A stretch of DNA of 64,000 nucleotides from Comamonadaceae bacterium. GTDB lineage: Bacteria; Pseudomonadota; Gammaproteobacteria; Burkholderiales; Burkholderiaceae_C. Position 1 is the stretch's first letter. Each line of letters begins with the position of its first letter. Location of the stretch: assembly GCA_947475685.1 (NCBI GenBank), contig CANJNC010000016.1, positions 1 through 64,000 of the forward strand, in the 5' to 3' direction. A model generated the notes under the pieces. The model did not search any database. It was not told the DNA's origin and saw nothing but the letters and a program-made list of their open reading frames with translations. Positions 27,466 through 36,626 of this stretch are shown here, one piece after another. Both the position numbers and the translations under genes were made by a program.

Positions 27466-27930
27466 ATGAACTCCCCTGAAATTTCCCCCTCGCCAGGCCA
27501 AGACGCCAAGCCCAATGCCTCCTACATCGTCACACAACTGCCCACCGATCAGGAACTGGTCCTTAAAGTGATCCCCATGCCAGCCGACTGCAATGCCAAT
27601 GGGGACATTTTTGGTGGCTGGGTGATGGCTCAAGTGGATTTGGCCGGATCGGTGCTGCCTGCTCGAGCGGTGCGTGGGCGCTTTGCAACGGTGGCGGTCA
27701 ATCAATTTGTCTTCAAGCAGCCCGTGAAAGTGGGAGATTTGCTGAGCTTTTTCTCAAAAGTCACGCGCATCGGCCACACGTCCATGACCGTTCGCGTTGA
27801 AGTCTATGCTGAACGCATCAGAACGTCGTCTGAGGGTTTTTTAAAGGTCACGGAAGCGAGCTTGACTTACGTTGCCATCGACGAGTTTGGCAAGCCCAGG
27901 CCCATTCAAAAGCTCGAGCACAAGTCCTAA
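27466..27930 (+). CDS. Acyl-CoA thioesterase, YciA-type hotdog fold
   Basis: A 154-residue single hotdog domain hydrolase. The motif ADCNANGDIFGGWVMAQVDLAGS (broken here for length: ADCNANGDIFGGW then VMAQVDLAG) is the active-site segment of the YciA/BFIT family, followed by TVAVNQFVFKQPVKVGDLL and GHTSMTVRVEVYAE. It hydrolyses acyl-CoA to free acid and CoA in the cytoplasm. It is divergent from the ABC transporter and convergent with the enoyl-CoA hydratase. Confidence 0.9.
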   Translation: MNSPEISPSPGQDAKPNASYIVTQLPTDQELVLKVIPMPADCNANGDIFGGWVMAQVDLAGSVLPARAVRGRFATVAVNQFVFKQPVKVGDLLSFFSKVTRIGHTSMTVRVEVYAERIRTSSEGFLKVTEASLTYVAIDEFGKPRPIQKLEHKS

Positions 27931-27983
27931 ACGTACTGCTTCACAGCTGAGACCTTGCCCTTGCGCACAGCGGTCTGTGGAGA

Positions 27984-28030
27984 GTACTTTGAGCTTTGTA
28001 CTTTGCTCTTTTTACTTTTTACTTTACGTT
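27984..28030. repeat. Degenerate TACTTT-type tandem repeats between convergent genes
   Basis: A pyrimidine-rich stretch with TACTTTGAGCTTTG, TACTTTGCTCTTTT, TACTTTT and TACTTTACG lies between the ends of the thioesterase and hydratase genes. Register is irregular, so this is weaker than the other arrays in the window. Confidence 0.5.
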
Positions 28031-28038
28031 TGTTTGTT

Positions 28039-28809
28039 TTAAGTTCTTTGCTTTGAAAAGTCTGGCTTTCGATGCTCCAAAAAAGCGCTGAAGGCCTCTT
28101 GGGCGGGGGCTTCCTTAAGCATGCGTGCAAAGACCATCGCCTCTTGTTCAATGACGGCCTTGACCGCCAACGCTTGGGGCGACTTCATCAAAGCCTTGGT
28201 TTGAATCAACGCCTCCAAGGGCTTGGCAGCCAACTTCAAGGCCCAGGCCTTGGCAACCATATTGGCCTCAGAGGGCACCACGACCTTGTTGACCCAACCC
28301 ACCTCCAACGCCGCCTCGGCCATGAAGGGCTCGCCCAACAACAAAGCTTCTGCAGCCCGGTGGTAACCCATCAACTGCGGCAGCAACAAGGATGACGCCG
28401 CCTCCGGACACAGCCCCAAATTGACAAAGGGCAAAGAAAATGCAGCATTGTCCCCTGCCACCACCAAATCACAGTGCAGCAACATGCTCGATCCAATGCC
28501 AACAGCGGGGCCACAGACACTGGCAATGACTGGCTTTTGAAAGCTTGCAAGGGTTTGCAAAAAATCAATGACTGGTGAATCTAGGCCAAAACCCTCTGCG
28601 CTTAGAAAGTCCGCAATGTCATTGCCTGCGCTGAAAATCGTTTCATGCGCCTGAATGATCACGACCCGAACCTCGGACCTGTCTTGGGCATCTCTGAGCG
28701 ACTGAGCTAGACCAACGTACATCTCTTGTGTGAAGGCATTTTTTTTATGCGCTCGGTTCAAGGTGTGGGTGAGAACAGCGTCTTCGAAATGGATTAAAAC
28801 ATCACTCAT
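28039..28809 (-). CDS. Enoyl-CoA hydratase/isomerase family protein
   Basis: A crotonase-fold enzyme of 256 residues (start ATG 28809, MSDVLIHFEDAVL). The oxyanion-hole segments are IFSAGNDIADFL (about 58-69) and CGPAVGIGSSMLLHCDLVVA (about 100-119). NLGLCPEAASSLLLPQLMG carries one conserved acid (Glu of PEAAS) at the position used by delta3-delta2-enoyl-CoA isomerases; the second Glu expected of true hydratases is not evident, so an isomerase role is possible. It lies downstream of the broken DUF2147 gene and the acyl-CoA dehydrogenase, so it may belong to a fatty-acid degradation unit. Confidence 0.85.
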   Translation of the reverse strand: MSDVLIHFEDAVLTHTLNRAHKKNAFTQEMYVGLAQSLRDAQDRSEVRVVIIQAHETIFSAGNDIADFLSAEGFGLDSPVIDFLQTLASFQKPVIASVCGPAVGIGSSMLLHCDLVVAGDNAAFSLPFVNLGLCPEAASSLLLPQLMGYHRAAEALLLGEPFMAEAALEVGWVNKVVVPSEANMVAKAWALKLAAKPLEALIQTKALMKSPQALAVKAVIEQEAMVFARMLKEAPAQEAFSAFLEHRKPDFSKQRT

Positions 28810-29203
28810 GTCAGTTCTTCTTGGGGTAAATGGATGCAAAAAAAAGGGCTGCTTTGGCATGGATCTGTTTGGCTTAAATCCATGCGCCACGGCTTTACGG
28901 CCGCGTCCAAGTTTGGGTGCGCCAGAAGGGCCCTAAATAGCCCCTGACTTGCAAGGTGCTGCCTTGTTCGATCAGCCTGATTTTAAATCGATACTCCTCT
29001 CCTTTTTCGGGGTCCAAGATCCGGCCCGCCTCCCAAATCGATTCTTTGTCATTTTTTTGACCGCTCCCCCCCAAAATGATCTCCAGACCTGGGAAGGGTT
29101 TGATTTTTCCGGTCTCCTGCGCATTGCGTACACCGCTCATCGGGAGAAGCGTTGGGGTCCAATATTTTCACAATGCGCCCAGATAAGACGCCATTGTAAA
29201 GGC

Positions 29204-29223
29204 GAATCTTGATGAATCTTGAT
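29204..29223. repeat. Exact 10-bp tandem duplication causing a frameshift
   Basis: GAATCTTGAT occurs twice in direct contact (29204-29213 and 29214-29223). Deleting one copy restores the conserved DUF2147 reading frame on the minus strand. Confidence 0.95.
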
Positions 29224-29313
29224 GTGCGCGCGTGGCTCTTGGGTGTCGTCGTCGTGTGTCACCCAAAGGCCCACGATGCTGTCTTGAGGGGCTGCTTGGG
29301 CTAGGGTCTGGGA

Positions 29314-29385
29314 GCACACCAGAACGTGCACGAGGACTTGTAAAAGAACTTTTGACAGGATTTTTGACAGGACGTGCGACATGAC
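29314..29385. repeat. 12-bp tandem repeat, six units, in a signal-peptide region
   Basis: Units GCACACCAGAAC, GTGCACGAGGAC, TTGTAAAAGAAC, TTTTGACAGGAT, TTTTGACAGGAC and GTGCGACATGAC in 12-bp register. On the minus strand they encode a four-residue periodic hydrophobic run (SHVLSKILSKVLLQVLVHVLV region). Twelve is a multiple of three, so changes in copy number keep frame. Confidence 0.8.
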
Positions 29386-29444
29386 GACCTTCAAGTCCAA
29401 GCGCATAGACTGAGCACCCCTCAAAGCAACACCTCTACTGCTTC

Positions 29445-31259
29445 TCACACGCCGTCCCCCAACACCGAGTGGGTGTCCATGAGGCTTGCCGAACCACTTT
29501 TGATTTGCTCCAAGAGTGCGAGCGTTTCGGGCATGAGCTTGGCAAAATAAAAATGCGCCAACTGAATTTTGCCTTCATAAAAAGTAGCCCGACTTGCACC
29601 TGGTTCTTTTGAGTAGGCCACAAGGGCCATTTTCGCCCACAAGTACCCCATCACAAAGTGCCCAAGAAGGCGCAAATAGTCCACCGCGGCGGCACCCACT
29701 TCGTTGGCGTTTTGCAACGCCTTAAAGCCCAACTCTCCCGTGACTTGTTCAATGCGTTGAGACAAGGTTTTGAGGGATTTGATAAAAACTTGCATCTCTT
29801 GCGCGTGCTCTGAGCTTTGCGCTTGCTCTAAAAAGGACCTGACCTGAGCGTCAAAGAGCTTTAAGCTCTGCGCCTCATTGCCCAAGACTTTTCGACCCAA
29901 GAGATCCAAACTCTGAATCGCGTTGGTGCCTTCATAGATCATGTTGATTCGACTGTCTCTGACAAACTGCTCAACTCCCCAGTCCCGGATATAGCCATGT
30001 CCACCAAAGACTTGCATGCATGCAGACGTTGAAATCCAAGCGTTGTCCGTTAAGAACGCTTTCACAATGGGAGTGAGGAAAGCCAACTCCCGATGCGCCA
30101 GGTCGCGCACGCTCTCTTGTGGCGAACTCACGCTCTCATCCATCAGCATGGCGCTGTAAAGTGACAAAGCTCGCCCGCCTTCGGAGTAGGCCTTGGCCGT
30201 CAAAAGCAAACGCCTGACATCGGGATGAACCAAAATGGAATCGGCCGCCCGAGTCAAATCTTTGGCGCCAAGTAAACTCCGGGATTGAATCCTCTCTTTG
30301 GCATACAGCAAGGCATTTTGATAGGCCACCTCTGTAAGACCCAAGGACTGCATGCCAACACCAATGCGAGCCGCATTCATCATCACAAACATGGCCGCCA
30401 AACCTTTGTTCGCCTCACCAACCAGCGTGCCCGTGGCCGCTTCCAGCGTCATTTGACACGTCGCACTGCCCTTGATGCCCATTTTGTGCTCAAGGGAGGC
30501 GCAAAAAATACCATTTCTTGCCCCAAGCGACCCATTGGTTTGCACCAAAAACTTTGACACCAGAAACAAACTGATGCCCTTGCTGCCTTTGGGCGCATCG
30601 GGTAAACGCGCCAAGACCAAATGCACAATGTTGTCTGCCAAATCATGCTCGCCTGCACTGATGAATATTTTTTGACCCGTCAACGCATAGGTGCCATCGT
30701 CTTGGGGGAGCGCCTTGGTGCTGATCAAACCCAGATCAGTTCCACACTGCGGCTCGGTCAAACACATGGTGCCCGTCCACTCTCCGCAGGTGAGCTTGGG
30801 CAGAAAAGTTTTCTTTTGCCACTGCGTGCCATGCGTGTGCAAGCATTCGTAAGCGCCATGGGTCAAGCCCGCATACATGGTCCAGGCTTGGTTGGCCGCA
30901 TTGAGCATTTCGTAGACACATTGATTCACCACCATTGGCAAACCTTGCCCGCCATAAAGCGGGTCGCAACTGATCGAAGTCCACCCGCCTTCGATGAACG
31001 CTTTGTACGCCTCTCTGAAGCCTTCGGGTGTTTTGACCTCGTGCGTTTGGTGCTCGAGCTCACAGCCTTGCTCGTCTCCTACTTGGTTCAAGGGCTGTAT
31101 CACCTCTGAAGCAAAGCGCGCACCTTGATTGAGAATCTCCTGCAAAGTCTCTAAGTCAAACTCTTGGTGAAGGGGCCAACTCTTTAATTTGCCCGACAAA
31201 TCCAAGACCTCGCCGAGCACGAACATCATGTCTTCAATGGGTGCGTTGTAGCTTGGCAT
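29445..31259 (-). CDS. Acyl-CoA dehydrogenase, long DmdC/FadE-like type
   Basis: An FAD-dependent acyl-CoA dehydrogenase of about 604 residues, longer than the usual 380-400. Start MPSYNAPIEDMMFVL is characteristic of the subgroup that contains DmdC (3-methylmercaptopropionyl-CoA dehydrogenase) and other acyl-CoA dehydrogenases with an extra C-terminal domain. Visible motifs: FAD/substrate segment MCLTEPQCGTDLGLI, FGGHGYIRDWGVEQF and the catalytic-base region INMIYEGTNAIQSLDLLGRK. The extra C-terminal domain covers about 480-600. It is followed on the same strand by the broken DUF2147 gene and the enoyl-CoA hydratase. Substrate cannot be assigned. Confidence 0.9.
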   Translation of the reverse strand: MPSYNAPIEDMMFVLGEVLDLSGKLKSWPLHQEFDLETLQEILNQGARFASEVIQPLNQVGDEQGCELEHQTHEVKTPEGFREAYKAFIEGGWTSISCDPLYGGQGLPMVVNQCVYEMLNAANQAWTMYAGLTHGAYECLHTHGTQWQKKTFLPKLTCGEWTGTMCLTEPQCGTDLGLISTKALPQDDGTYALTGQKIFISAGEHDLADNIVHLVLARLPDAPKGSKGISLFLVSKFLVQTNGSLGARNGIFCASLEHKMGIKGSATCQMTLEAATGTLVGEANKGLAAMFVMMNAARIGVGMQSLGLTEVAYQNALLYAKERIQSRSLLGAKDLTRAADSILVHPDVRRLLLTAKAYSEGGRALSLYSAMLMDESVSSPQESVRDLAHRELAFLTPIVKAFLTDNAWISTSACMQVFGGHGYIRDWGVEQFVRDSRINMIYEGTNAIQSLDLLGRKVLGNEAQSLKLFDAQVRSFLEQAQSSEHAQEMQVFIKSLKTLSQRIEQVTGELGFKALQNANEVGAAAVDYLRLLGHFVMGYLWAKMALVAYSKEPGASRATFYEGKIQLAHFYFAKLMPETLALLEQIKSGSASLMDTHSVLGDGV

Positions 31260-31559
31260 AGGACCTACTTTTGTGTCAATGTTCTTGTGGGCGTGCTTGA
31301 TGCGTCTCTCATTCACATCAAGAAGATACCCATCCATCAAGGGCAGAGTTCAAATCGTGAACGCAGACAACGCTTTGCGCACTGGTTTATTTTGACTCAA
31401 TTCGCCTTCAAAGCACAAGCATAAAACGCTTAAACACTGCAAATACATGAACTTGCATTCTCCTTGTGACTGATTTCACCGATGAAGAATAAAGAGTTGC
31501 CCTTCAGTTAAACTTCAGGTGTTTTTTTGACACTTCTCTCAAAATGGAATGCCCTTTTC
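31260..31559. other. Divergent intergenic region, acyl-CoA dehydrogenase / histidine phosphatase
   Basis: About 300 bases with no convincing gene. It should hold both promoters; I see no clear operator or conserved RNA element. The in-frame extension of the dehydrogenase up to 31340 lacks family similarity. Confidence 0.4.
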
Positions 31560-32207
31560 ATGAACGCAACTCGAATCATTGCCATCCGACATGGCGAAAC
31601 CGACTGGAACGTGCAAACACGTATTCAAGGTCACATGGACATCGACTTGAACGAGAAAGGGCGTTGGCAAGCCTCTAGACTTGCATCGAGTTTGGCCCAT
31701 GAAGACCTCTCTCAGGTCTACTGCAGCGACCTCTCGCGCGCCAAAGTCACGGCGCAATCTTTTGCACTGTCTCTTGACATCCCCGTGCAAGAGGATCGCG
31801 AATTAAGAGAACGACATTTTGGCATCTTTGAAGGCCTCACGTGGCAAGAGCTTGAAGAGACCCACCCCGATGAGGCGCGCCAATGGAAGTCGCGAGACCC
31901 CCATTGGGTCCCCCCACAAGGCGAGAGCTTGGAGATGCTTCGACTGCGCGTGGTCACGTCCATTCATCGCTTGGCTGCAAAACACCTTGGAGAACAAATT
32001 GCCATCGTCACCCATGGGGGTGTACTGGATATTTTGTACAGAGTTGCCACGCACCAATTCGACCAAAGTCCAAGAACGTGGAGCCTTGGCAACACCTTCA
32101 TCAATCGGCTGCTTTGGTCCAACGAGGGGCTGCACTTGGTTGGGTGGGGAGACAAAGCGCACTTGGAGGAGACGCCCCAAGCCGAGCCGTCTAAAGCACT
32201 TTTTTAA
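31560..32207 (+). CDS. Histidine phosphatase family protein (phosphoglycerate-mutase-like)
   Basis: A 215-residue branch-1 histidine phosphatase. The catalytic motif is IAIRHGETDWN (phospho-His in RHG) near residue 9, with the second His in IVTHGGVLDIL (about 150) and the acid in RELRERHFGIFEGL. This pattern is shared by GpmB-like proteins, alpha-ribazole phosphatase and related enzymes; the substrate cannot be inferred. ATG 31560 starts MNATRIIAIRHGE; an upstream TTG (31527) is unlikely. It is convergent with ruvB, with six bases between stops. Confidence 0.88.
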   Translation: MNATRIIAIRHGETDWNVQTRIQGHMDIDLNEKGRWQASRLASSLAHEDLSQVYCSDLSRAKVTAQSFALSLDIPVQEDRELRERHFGIFEGLTWQELEETHPDEARQWKSRDPHWVPPQGESLEMLRLRVVTSIHRLAAKHLGEQIAIVTHGGVLDILYRVATHQFDQSPRTWSLGNTFINRLLWSNEGLHLVGWGDKAHLEETPQAEPSKALF

Positions 32208-32213
32208 ACCCGC

Positions 32214-33356
32214 TCAGCCCTTTGGGGGCTCTGGGACTTTGAGTCCCAAATGCGCATAGGCAGCAGCACTTGCAACTCGGCCCCTTGGTGTTCTTTGCAA
32301 ATATCCTTGCTGAAGCAAATAGGGCTCTATCACATCCTCAATGGTATCTCGCTCTTCGCCAATGCTAGCGGCCATGTTGTCCAAACCCACTGGACCCCCA
32401 TCGAAGCGTAAAATCATGGTCTCTAAAAATTTGCGGTCCATCACATCCAATCCCAGTTGATCCACATCCAACATCTCTAGGGCTTGATGGGCCAAGTCTT
32501 GGGTGATCTCTCCTGTGCCTTTGACCTGTGCATAGTCTCTGACGCGCCTCAGTAAGCGATTGGCAATTCGAGGCGTGCCTCTTGAACGCTTGGCTAGCTC
32601 CAAGGCGCCGTTGGGCTCTATCTGTGTTTTGAGGAGCTGTGCTGAACGCATGACAATTCGATTGAGTTCTTCGACCGTATAAAACTCAAGTCTAGAGACA
32701 ATGCCAAATCGGTCGCGCAAAGGGTTGGTGAGCATGCCCGCACGGGTCGTGGCACCCACCAAGGTAAAGGGTTGCAAATCGAGTTTGATGCTCCTTGCCG
32801 CCGGCCCTTCACCGATCATGATGTCGATCTTGAAGTCCTCAAGTGCGGGATACAAAATCTCCTCGACCACCGCCGACAAGCGGTGGATCTCATCAATAAA
32901 GAGCACATCGTTTTTCTCCAAACCCGTCAATAGAGCAGCCAAGTCTTTGGGCTTTTCAAGCACCGGCCCGCTCGTTTGACGCAAATTGACCCCAAGCTCA
33001 TGGGCAATGATTTGACTCAGAGTGGTCTTTCCTAAACCAGGTGGCCCAAACAGCAGCACATGGTCCAAGGACTCGCCACGTTGCTTGGCCGCTTGAATGA
33101 ATATGCTCAACTGTTCACGCACCTTGACTTGGCCCACATAGTCATGAAGCGTCTTGGGCCGCAAAGCCCGCTCGACAGCCTCCTCAGACACAGAGCCTAC
33201 GCGCGCATCGACCACGCGATCAGACGCTACACGGTCACGCTCCTCAATGGGCGTGACCATGCCCTTAGAGCGCGCGGAGTCGTCCTGTGGTGCAGGGGTT
33301 TTCGACTTTAACGCGCCCTTGGGCAAAGGGGTGATGTCATCCGTTTGAACACTCAT
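32214..33356 (-). CDS. ruvB: Holliday junction branch migration ATPase RuvB
   Basis: The AAA+ motor of the RuvAB complex that moves Holliday junctions. Motifs: Walker [13 protein letters not shown], Walker [11 protein letters not shown], sensor 1 [10 protein letters not shown] and the arginine-finger region [13 protein letters not shown], then the winged-helix C-terminal domain with [21 protein letters not shown]. At 380 residues it is longer than E. coli RuvB (336) because of an N-terminal tail of about 40 Ser/Asp-rich residues before the conserved [14 protein letters not shown]. It is 69 bases downstream of ruvA. ruvC is not in the window. Confidence 0.97.
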   Translation of the reverse strand: MSVQTDDITPLPKGALKSKTPAPQDDSARSKGMVTPIEERDRVASDRVVDARVGSVSEEAVERALRPKTLHDYVGQVKVREQLSIFIQAAKQRGESLDHVLLFGPPGLGKTTLSQIIAHELGVNLRQTSGPVLEKPKDLAALLTGLEKNDVLFIDEIHRLSAVVEEILYPALEDFKIDIMIGEGPAARSIKLDLQPFTLVGATTRAGMLTNPLRDRFGIVSRLEFYTVEELNRIVMRSAQLLKTQIEPNGALELAKRSRGTPRIANRLLRRVRDYAQVKGTGEITQDLAHQALEMLDVDQLGLDVMDRKFLETMILRFDGGPVGLDNMAASIGEERDTIEDVIEPYLLQQGYLQRTPRGRVASAAAYAHLGLKVPEPPKG

Positions 33357-33425
33357 GTTGTTTGGCTTTTTGCGTCGTAGGTTTATAAATTTGTTGGCCC
33401 ATCAAGCGGGGGGGTGAAGCCCTTT

Positions 33426-34007
33426 TCAAGCCGACAGTGATTTGAGTGCCCACTTGATGCCCTCACTCACACTCAGCCCTGTGGGTAGGCTCTTCAAAGC
33501 CAGATTCGCTTCCTTTTCGCTGTAACCCAGCGCCACCAAGGCTTGCAATACATCGCCTTGCTCGCCATGCCTGCTCTTTTGATCCGTCTGTTCAGGCTCG
33601 GACAGAAGATCGAGTTTACCCTTGAGCTCCAAGAGGAGCCTTTCAGCTGTTTTTTTACCGATTCCAGGTATTTTCACCAAAAAATCAGCCTCCTGCGCTT
33701 GAATCGCTTTGGCCAAGTCGCTCACACTCAAGCCACTCAGTATCCCCAAAGCCGTTCTGGGCCCCACCCCTGAAATTTTAATCAGTTGCCTAAAAGCATC
33801 GCGCTCGCTAGAAGTTAAAAAGCCAAATAGAATTTGAGCGTCTTCTCTGACGACAAAATGGGTCAAGAGCGTTGCACTTTCACCAACCGCTGGCAAATGA
33901 TAAAACGTGCTCATGGGCACCCAAACCTCATAACCAACGCCATGACAGTCCATCAAAATTTGAGGCGGCGCTTTTTCACCCACCACACCCGTTAGCCGTC
34001 CGATCAT
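33426..34007 (-). CDS. ruvA: Holliday junction DNA-binding subunit RuvA
   Basis: A tetrameric protein binding four-way junctions and loading RuvB (193 residues). It begins [15 protein letters not shown]. The OB fold covers about 1-65, two helix-hairpin-helix motifs lie in [16 protein letters not shown] (about 74-89) and [20 protein letters not shown] (about 110-129), and the RuvB-binding C-terminal domain includes [19 protein letters not shown]. The start codon is 36 bases from the start of the divergent phoH gene. Confidence 0.96.
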   Translation of the reverse strand: MIGRLTGVVGEKAPPQILMDCHGVGYEVWVPMSTFYHLPAVGESATLLTHFVVREDAQILFGFLTSSERDAFRQLIKISGVGPRTALGILSGLSVSDLAKAIQAQEADFLVKIPGIGKKTAERLLLELKGKLDLLSEPEQTDQKSRHGEQGDVLQALVALGYSEKEANLALKSLPTGLSVSEGIKWALKSLSA

Positions 34008-34043
34008 GCATGCCCCTTTATATTTAATCCAAGGATTATCGAC

Positions 34044-34979
34044 TTGATTTTGAAACACACTTTCGCGCCACTCAACAACTCCAGGCTGGCCCATCTTTGC
34101 GGCCCCCTAGAGGAGCATTTAAGGAGCATTGAGGCACACCTGAATGTCAAAATCACACACCGCCAAGAACACTTCAAAGTGGAGGGGCCCAAAGCGCTGG
34201 CCACTCACGCCTTGCAAATCTTACAATCTCTGTACGAGCAAGCCAGACGCCCCATTGAGCAAGCAAGCGTTCATCTGATGCTCAACGCCCCACCCCCCGA
34301 TCTTAATGCCTGTGCCAGCCCAGCACCACTCTTGACCAAGCGAGGAGACTTGAGACCTAGAAGCCCCAACCAAGGCCATTACATGGATCGCATCCAAGCA
34401 CACGACATCACCTTTGGCATTGGGCCTGCAGGCACAGGAAAAACTTATTTGGCCGTGGCCATGGCGATCGACGCGCTTGAGCGCCAATCGGTTCAAAGAA
34501 TCGTGCTGACTCGCCCAGCGGTCGAGGCGGGTGAAAAGTTGGGCTTTTTGCCAGGCGATTTGGGTCAAAAAGTAGATCCCTATCTGCGCCCTCTTTACGA
34601 TGCCCTTTATGACCTGATGGGCTATGAGCGGGTCCAAAAAACCTTCGAGCGCCAAGCCCTTGAGATTGCACCCCTGGCCTTTATGCGAGGGCGCACACTG
34701 AACCACGCCTTTGTCATCTTGGATGAAGCTCAAAACACAAGCACGGAGCAAATGAAAATGTTTCTCACTCGACTTGGATTGGGCTCCAAAGCAGTGATCA
34801 CGGGTGACATCAGTCAAATCGATTTACCCAAAGGCCAACAAAGCGGCCTCATTGATGCGCAAAAGGTGCTCAAGGGCGTTCAAGGCATTGCGTTCTCGAC
34901 ATTCACCTCGGCCGATGTGGTGCGCCACCCCTTGGTGGCCAGAATTGTGGACGCCTATGGCAAAAAACGTGGCCCCTAG
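34044..34979 (+). CDS. phoH: PhoH family ATPase (YbeZ-like)
   Basis: A P-loop ATPase of 311 residues related to YbeZ, which partners with YbeY in ribosome quality control and rRNA processing. A KH-like N-terminal region covers about 1-75. Walker A is [18 protein letters not shown], the conserved [18 protein letters not shown] follows and Walker B is [10 protein letters not shown]. The start appears to be TTG 34044, with AAGGA eight bases before (34031-34035); there is no in-frame ATG before the conserved [16 protein letters not shown]. ybeY follows after about 60 bases, as is usual for this pair. Confidence 0.94.
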   Translation: MILKHTFAPLNNSRLAHLCGPLEEHLRSIEAHLNVKITHRQEHFKVEGPKALATHALQILQSLYEQARRPIEQASVHLMLNAPPPDLNACASPAPLLTKRGDLRPRSPNQGHYMDRIQAHDITFGIGPAGTGKTYLAVAMAIDALERQSVQRIVLTRPAVEAGEKLGFLPGDLGQKVDPYLRPLYDALYDLMGYERVQKTFERQALEIAPLAFMRGRTLNHAFVILDEAQNTSTEQMKMFLTRLGLGSKAVITGDISQIDLPKGQQSGLIDAQKVLKGVQGIAFSTFTSADVVRHPLVARIVDAYGKKRGP

Positions 34980-35040
34980 CCTTCGACCAACACCCTGACT
35001 TGACCACCCCACCAAACCCTGCCGAGTGCCAACTCTCTTT

Positions 35041-35517
35041 ATGCCTGCTATCACCCAACCCACACTTGAACTCTCTCTTCAGTTTGGCAAAGATCTAGAG
35101 TCCACACAGCACCTACGCATTTTGAGTCGCTACTTTGTGACCCAAAGCATAACGGCTTGCCTTGAACGATTGAAATGCCAGGCCTCTTTCACCGTTCGCG
35201 TGGTGGGCCTAAGTGAGGGATTGGCGCTCAATCAATCTTACCGCGCTCGTTCCTACGCCACCAATGTGCTCACATTTTGCTATGCCAGCGAGCCCCGCGC
35301 TTTGGCAGACTTGGTCTTGTGTGCGCCGGTGATCCTCAAAGAGGCAGAGGACTTGAACATTCCTTTGAAGGACCACTACCGCCACTTGCTCATTCACGGT
35401 GCCTTGCACGCCTTGGGACATGACCATGAGGTCAATCAAAAGCAAGCAAAGATCATGGAAGGCTTGGAAATCGAACTCTTGGCGGGCTTTAAAGTACCCA
35501 ATCCCTACGCCCCATAA
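35041..35517 (+). CDS. ybeY: Endoribonuclease YbeY
   Basis: A single-strand-specific metallo-RNase for 16S rRNA 3' maturation and 70S quality control. The zinc site H-G-A-L-H-A-L-G-H-D-H (about 119-129, pattern HGxLHxxGxDH) is intact, with the preceding LNQSYRARSYATNVLTF block. ATG 35041 was chosen; an in-frame GTG at 35026 adds five residues. One common element differs: the usual ARTDVLSFP-like segment reads SYATNVLTFCY. It forms a pair with phoH. Confidence 0.94.
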   Translation: MPAITQPTLELSLQFGKDLESTQHLRILSRYFVTQSITACLERLKCQASFTVRVVGLSEGLALNQSYRARSYATNVLTFCYASEPRALADLVLCAPVILKEAEDLNIPLKDHYRHLLIHGALHALGHDHEVNQKQAKIMEGLEIELLAGFKVPNPYAP

Positions 35518-35553
35518 AAAGCAAGCCCCGGCTGAACTGCTACAAAGGCTTTA

Positions 35554-36486
35554 TCAATAATTGCTTTCTTGGCCTTCGTAGTGCGACTCCATGTCGCTTG
35601 GTAAAAGCTGAATGGAAGCCCTAAGCCCCGGGACCTCACTCATCAAGGCTTGCTCTACAGAGACCCTCAAGGTCGCAGCTCGGCCCAAAGACCAATTGAA
35701 TGGCATGTGCATGTGCATGTCTATATAGCGGCGCTGCCCCGCCTTTCTCGTGACCAGGTGATCAAACCGAATGACTTGCGTGTTCTCCGAGGTATGAGAA
35801 AACCCCTCCAGCGTTGCATGAATTTTCTGCATCACCTCGGGCTCCAGCGCCTCATCCATGAGCCCTTGCGAAGACTCCCACAGCAACGAGAAGCCCTCCT
35901 TCATGATGACCAAAGCCACCAAAGCGGCGACCACAGAATCCAACCAGATCCACCCCGTTAAAACCACCAAACCCACACCCACCACCACACCAAAGGAGGT
36001 CCACACATCGGTGATCAAATGTTTGGCGTCGGATTTCAATGCAATGGAGCGGTGCTCTTTGGCAACGCCAAACATGACCCACGCCAACAACCCGTTCAAA
36101 GCCGAACTCACGACCGACAAGATCAAACCCCAGCCCACTTGGTCCAAGGGCTCGGGGTTAAAAAATCGATGCGCAGCCACCCAAACGATGCCCAACGCAG
36201 CCACAATGATCAAGATGCCTTCAAACCCAGAGGAAAAGTACTCCGCTTTGTGGTGACCATACGGATGGTCTTCATCGGCCGGCCTTTGAGCAACCGTCAC
36301 CATCATCAGTCCAAAAATAGCACTGGCCAAATTGACCAAAGACTCCAATGCATCTGACAAAAGGCCCACCGAGTCCGTGAGCCACCACGCGCCCGTCTTC
36401 AAGGCAATGGTGATCAAGGCCACCACGATCGAGGCTTTGAGCAAACCCTCAGGCGTCAACCAGTGTGTTTTAAGATGTTTATTCAA
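35554..36486 (-). CDS. Cation diffusion facilitator family transporter
   Basis: A six-helix CDF metal/proton antiporter of 310 residues with a C-terminal cytoplasmic ferredoxin-like domain (about 210-300) containing IDMHMHMPFNWSLG. Helix 2 reads SDALESLVN, so the positions that usually carry His/Asp-xxx-Asp are Glu and Asn; helix 5 has the normal HLITD (HxxxD). The DEDHPYGHHKAEYFSSGFEG loop between helices 2 and 3 is conserved in the family. Metal specificity cannot be assigned; the altered helix-2 site argues against a plain zinc CDF. It is convergent with ybeY. Confidence 0.9.
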   Translation of the reverse strand: MNKHLKTHWLTPEGLLKASIVVALITIALKTGAWWLTDSVGLLSDALESLVNLASAIFGLMMVTVAQRPADEDHPYGHHKAEYFSSGFEGILIIVAALGIVWVAAHRFFNPEPLDQVGWGLILSVVSSALNGLLAWVMFGVAKEHRSIALKSDAKHLITDVWTSFGVVVGVGLVVLTGWIWLDSVVAALVALVIMKEGFSLLWESSQGLMDEALEPEVMQKIHATLEGFSHTSENTQVIRFDHLVTRKAGQRRYIDMHMHMPFNWSLGRAATLRVSVEQALMSEVPGLRASIQLLPSDMESHYEGQESNY

Positions 36487-36626
36487 TGAACGGCTTTAAA
36501 AAAATAGAAACAAGCTCAACTCGGCCAAGCGCCTCTTTTGCTCACAAAGAGGGTTTTGCAAAATAGGACTTCATGCGATCAGACCAACTCAAGACCCCCC
36601 ACATGCGAAATTGTTTTTTTAAAGCT

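Larger units (their letters stand above)
28895..29448 (-). pseudogene. DUF2147 family gene, broken by two frameshifts
   Basis: Reading three frames in turn reconstructs a DUF2147 protein: signal-like N terminus, then SIVGLWVTHDDDTQEPRAHIKI, then RLYNGVLSGRIVKILDPN with CTQCAGDRKN, then KPFPGLEIILGG and a C terminus VRGYLGPFWRTQTW. The first shift is an exact 10-bp tandem duplication (29204-29223); removing one copy gives AHIKIRLYNG in frame. The second is a one-base change near 29099-29112. The signal-peptide part is coded by a 12-bp repeat (29314-29385). The start overlaps the acyl-CoA dehydrogenase stop as GTGA. DUF2147 proteins are small exported proteins of unknown function. Sequencing error is possible for the one-base shift, but unlikely for the duplication. 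Confidence 0.85.

Noticed and set aside
27442-27705. Upstream extension of the ABC exporter through the thioesterase gene
   Set aside because: The extra 88 residues are antisense to the conserved thioesterase active-site region and have no transporter similarity.
36532-36552. Hairpin CCTCTTT/AAAGAGG followed by GTTTT on the plus strand
   Set aside because: No plus-strand gene ends before it; on the minus strand, where tyrS ends, the T run is missing.
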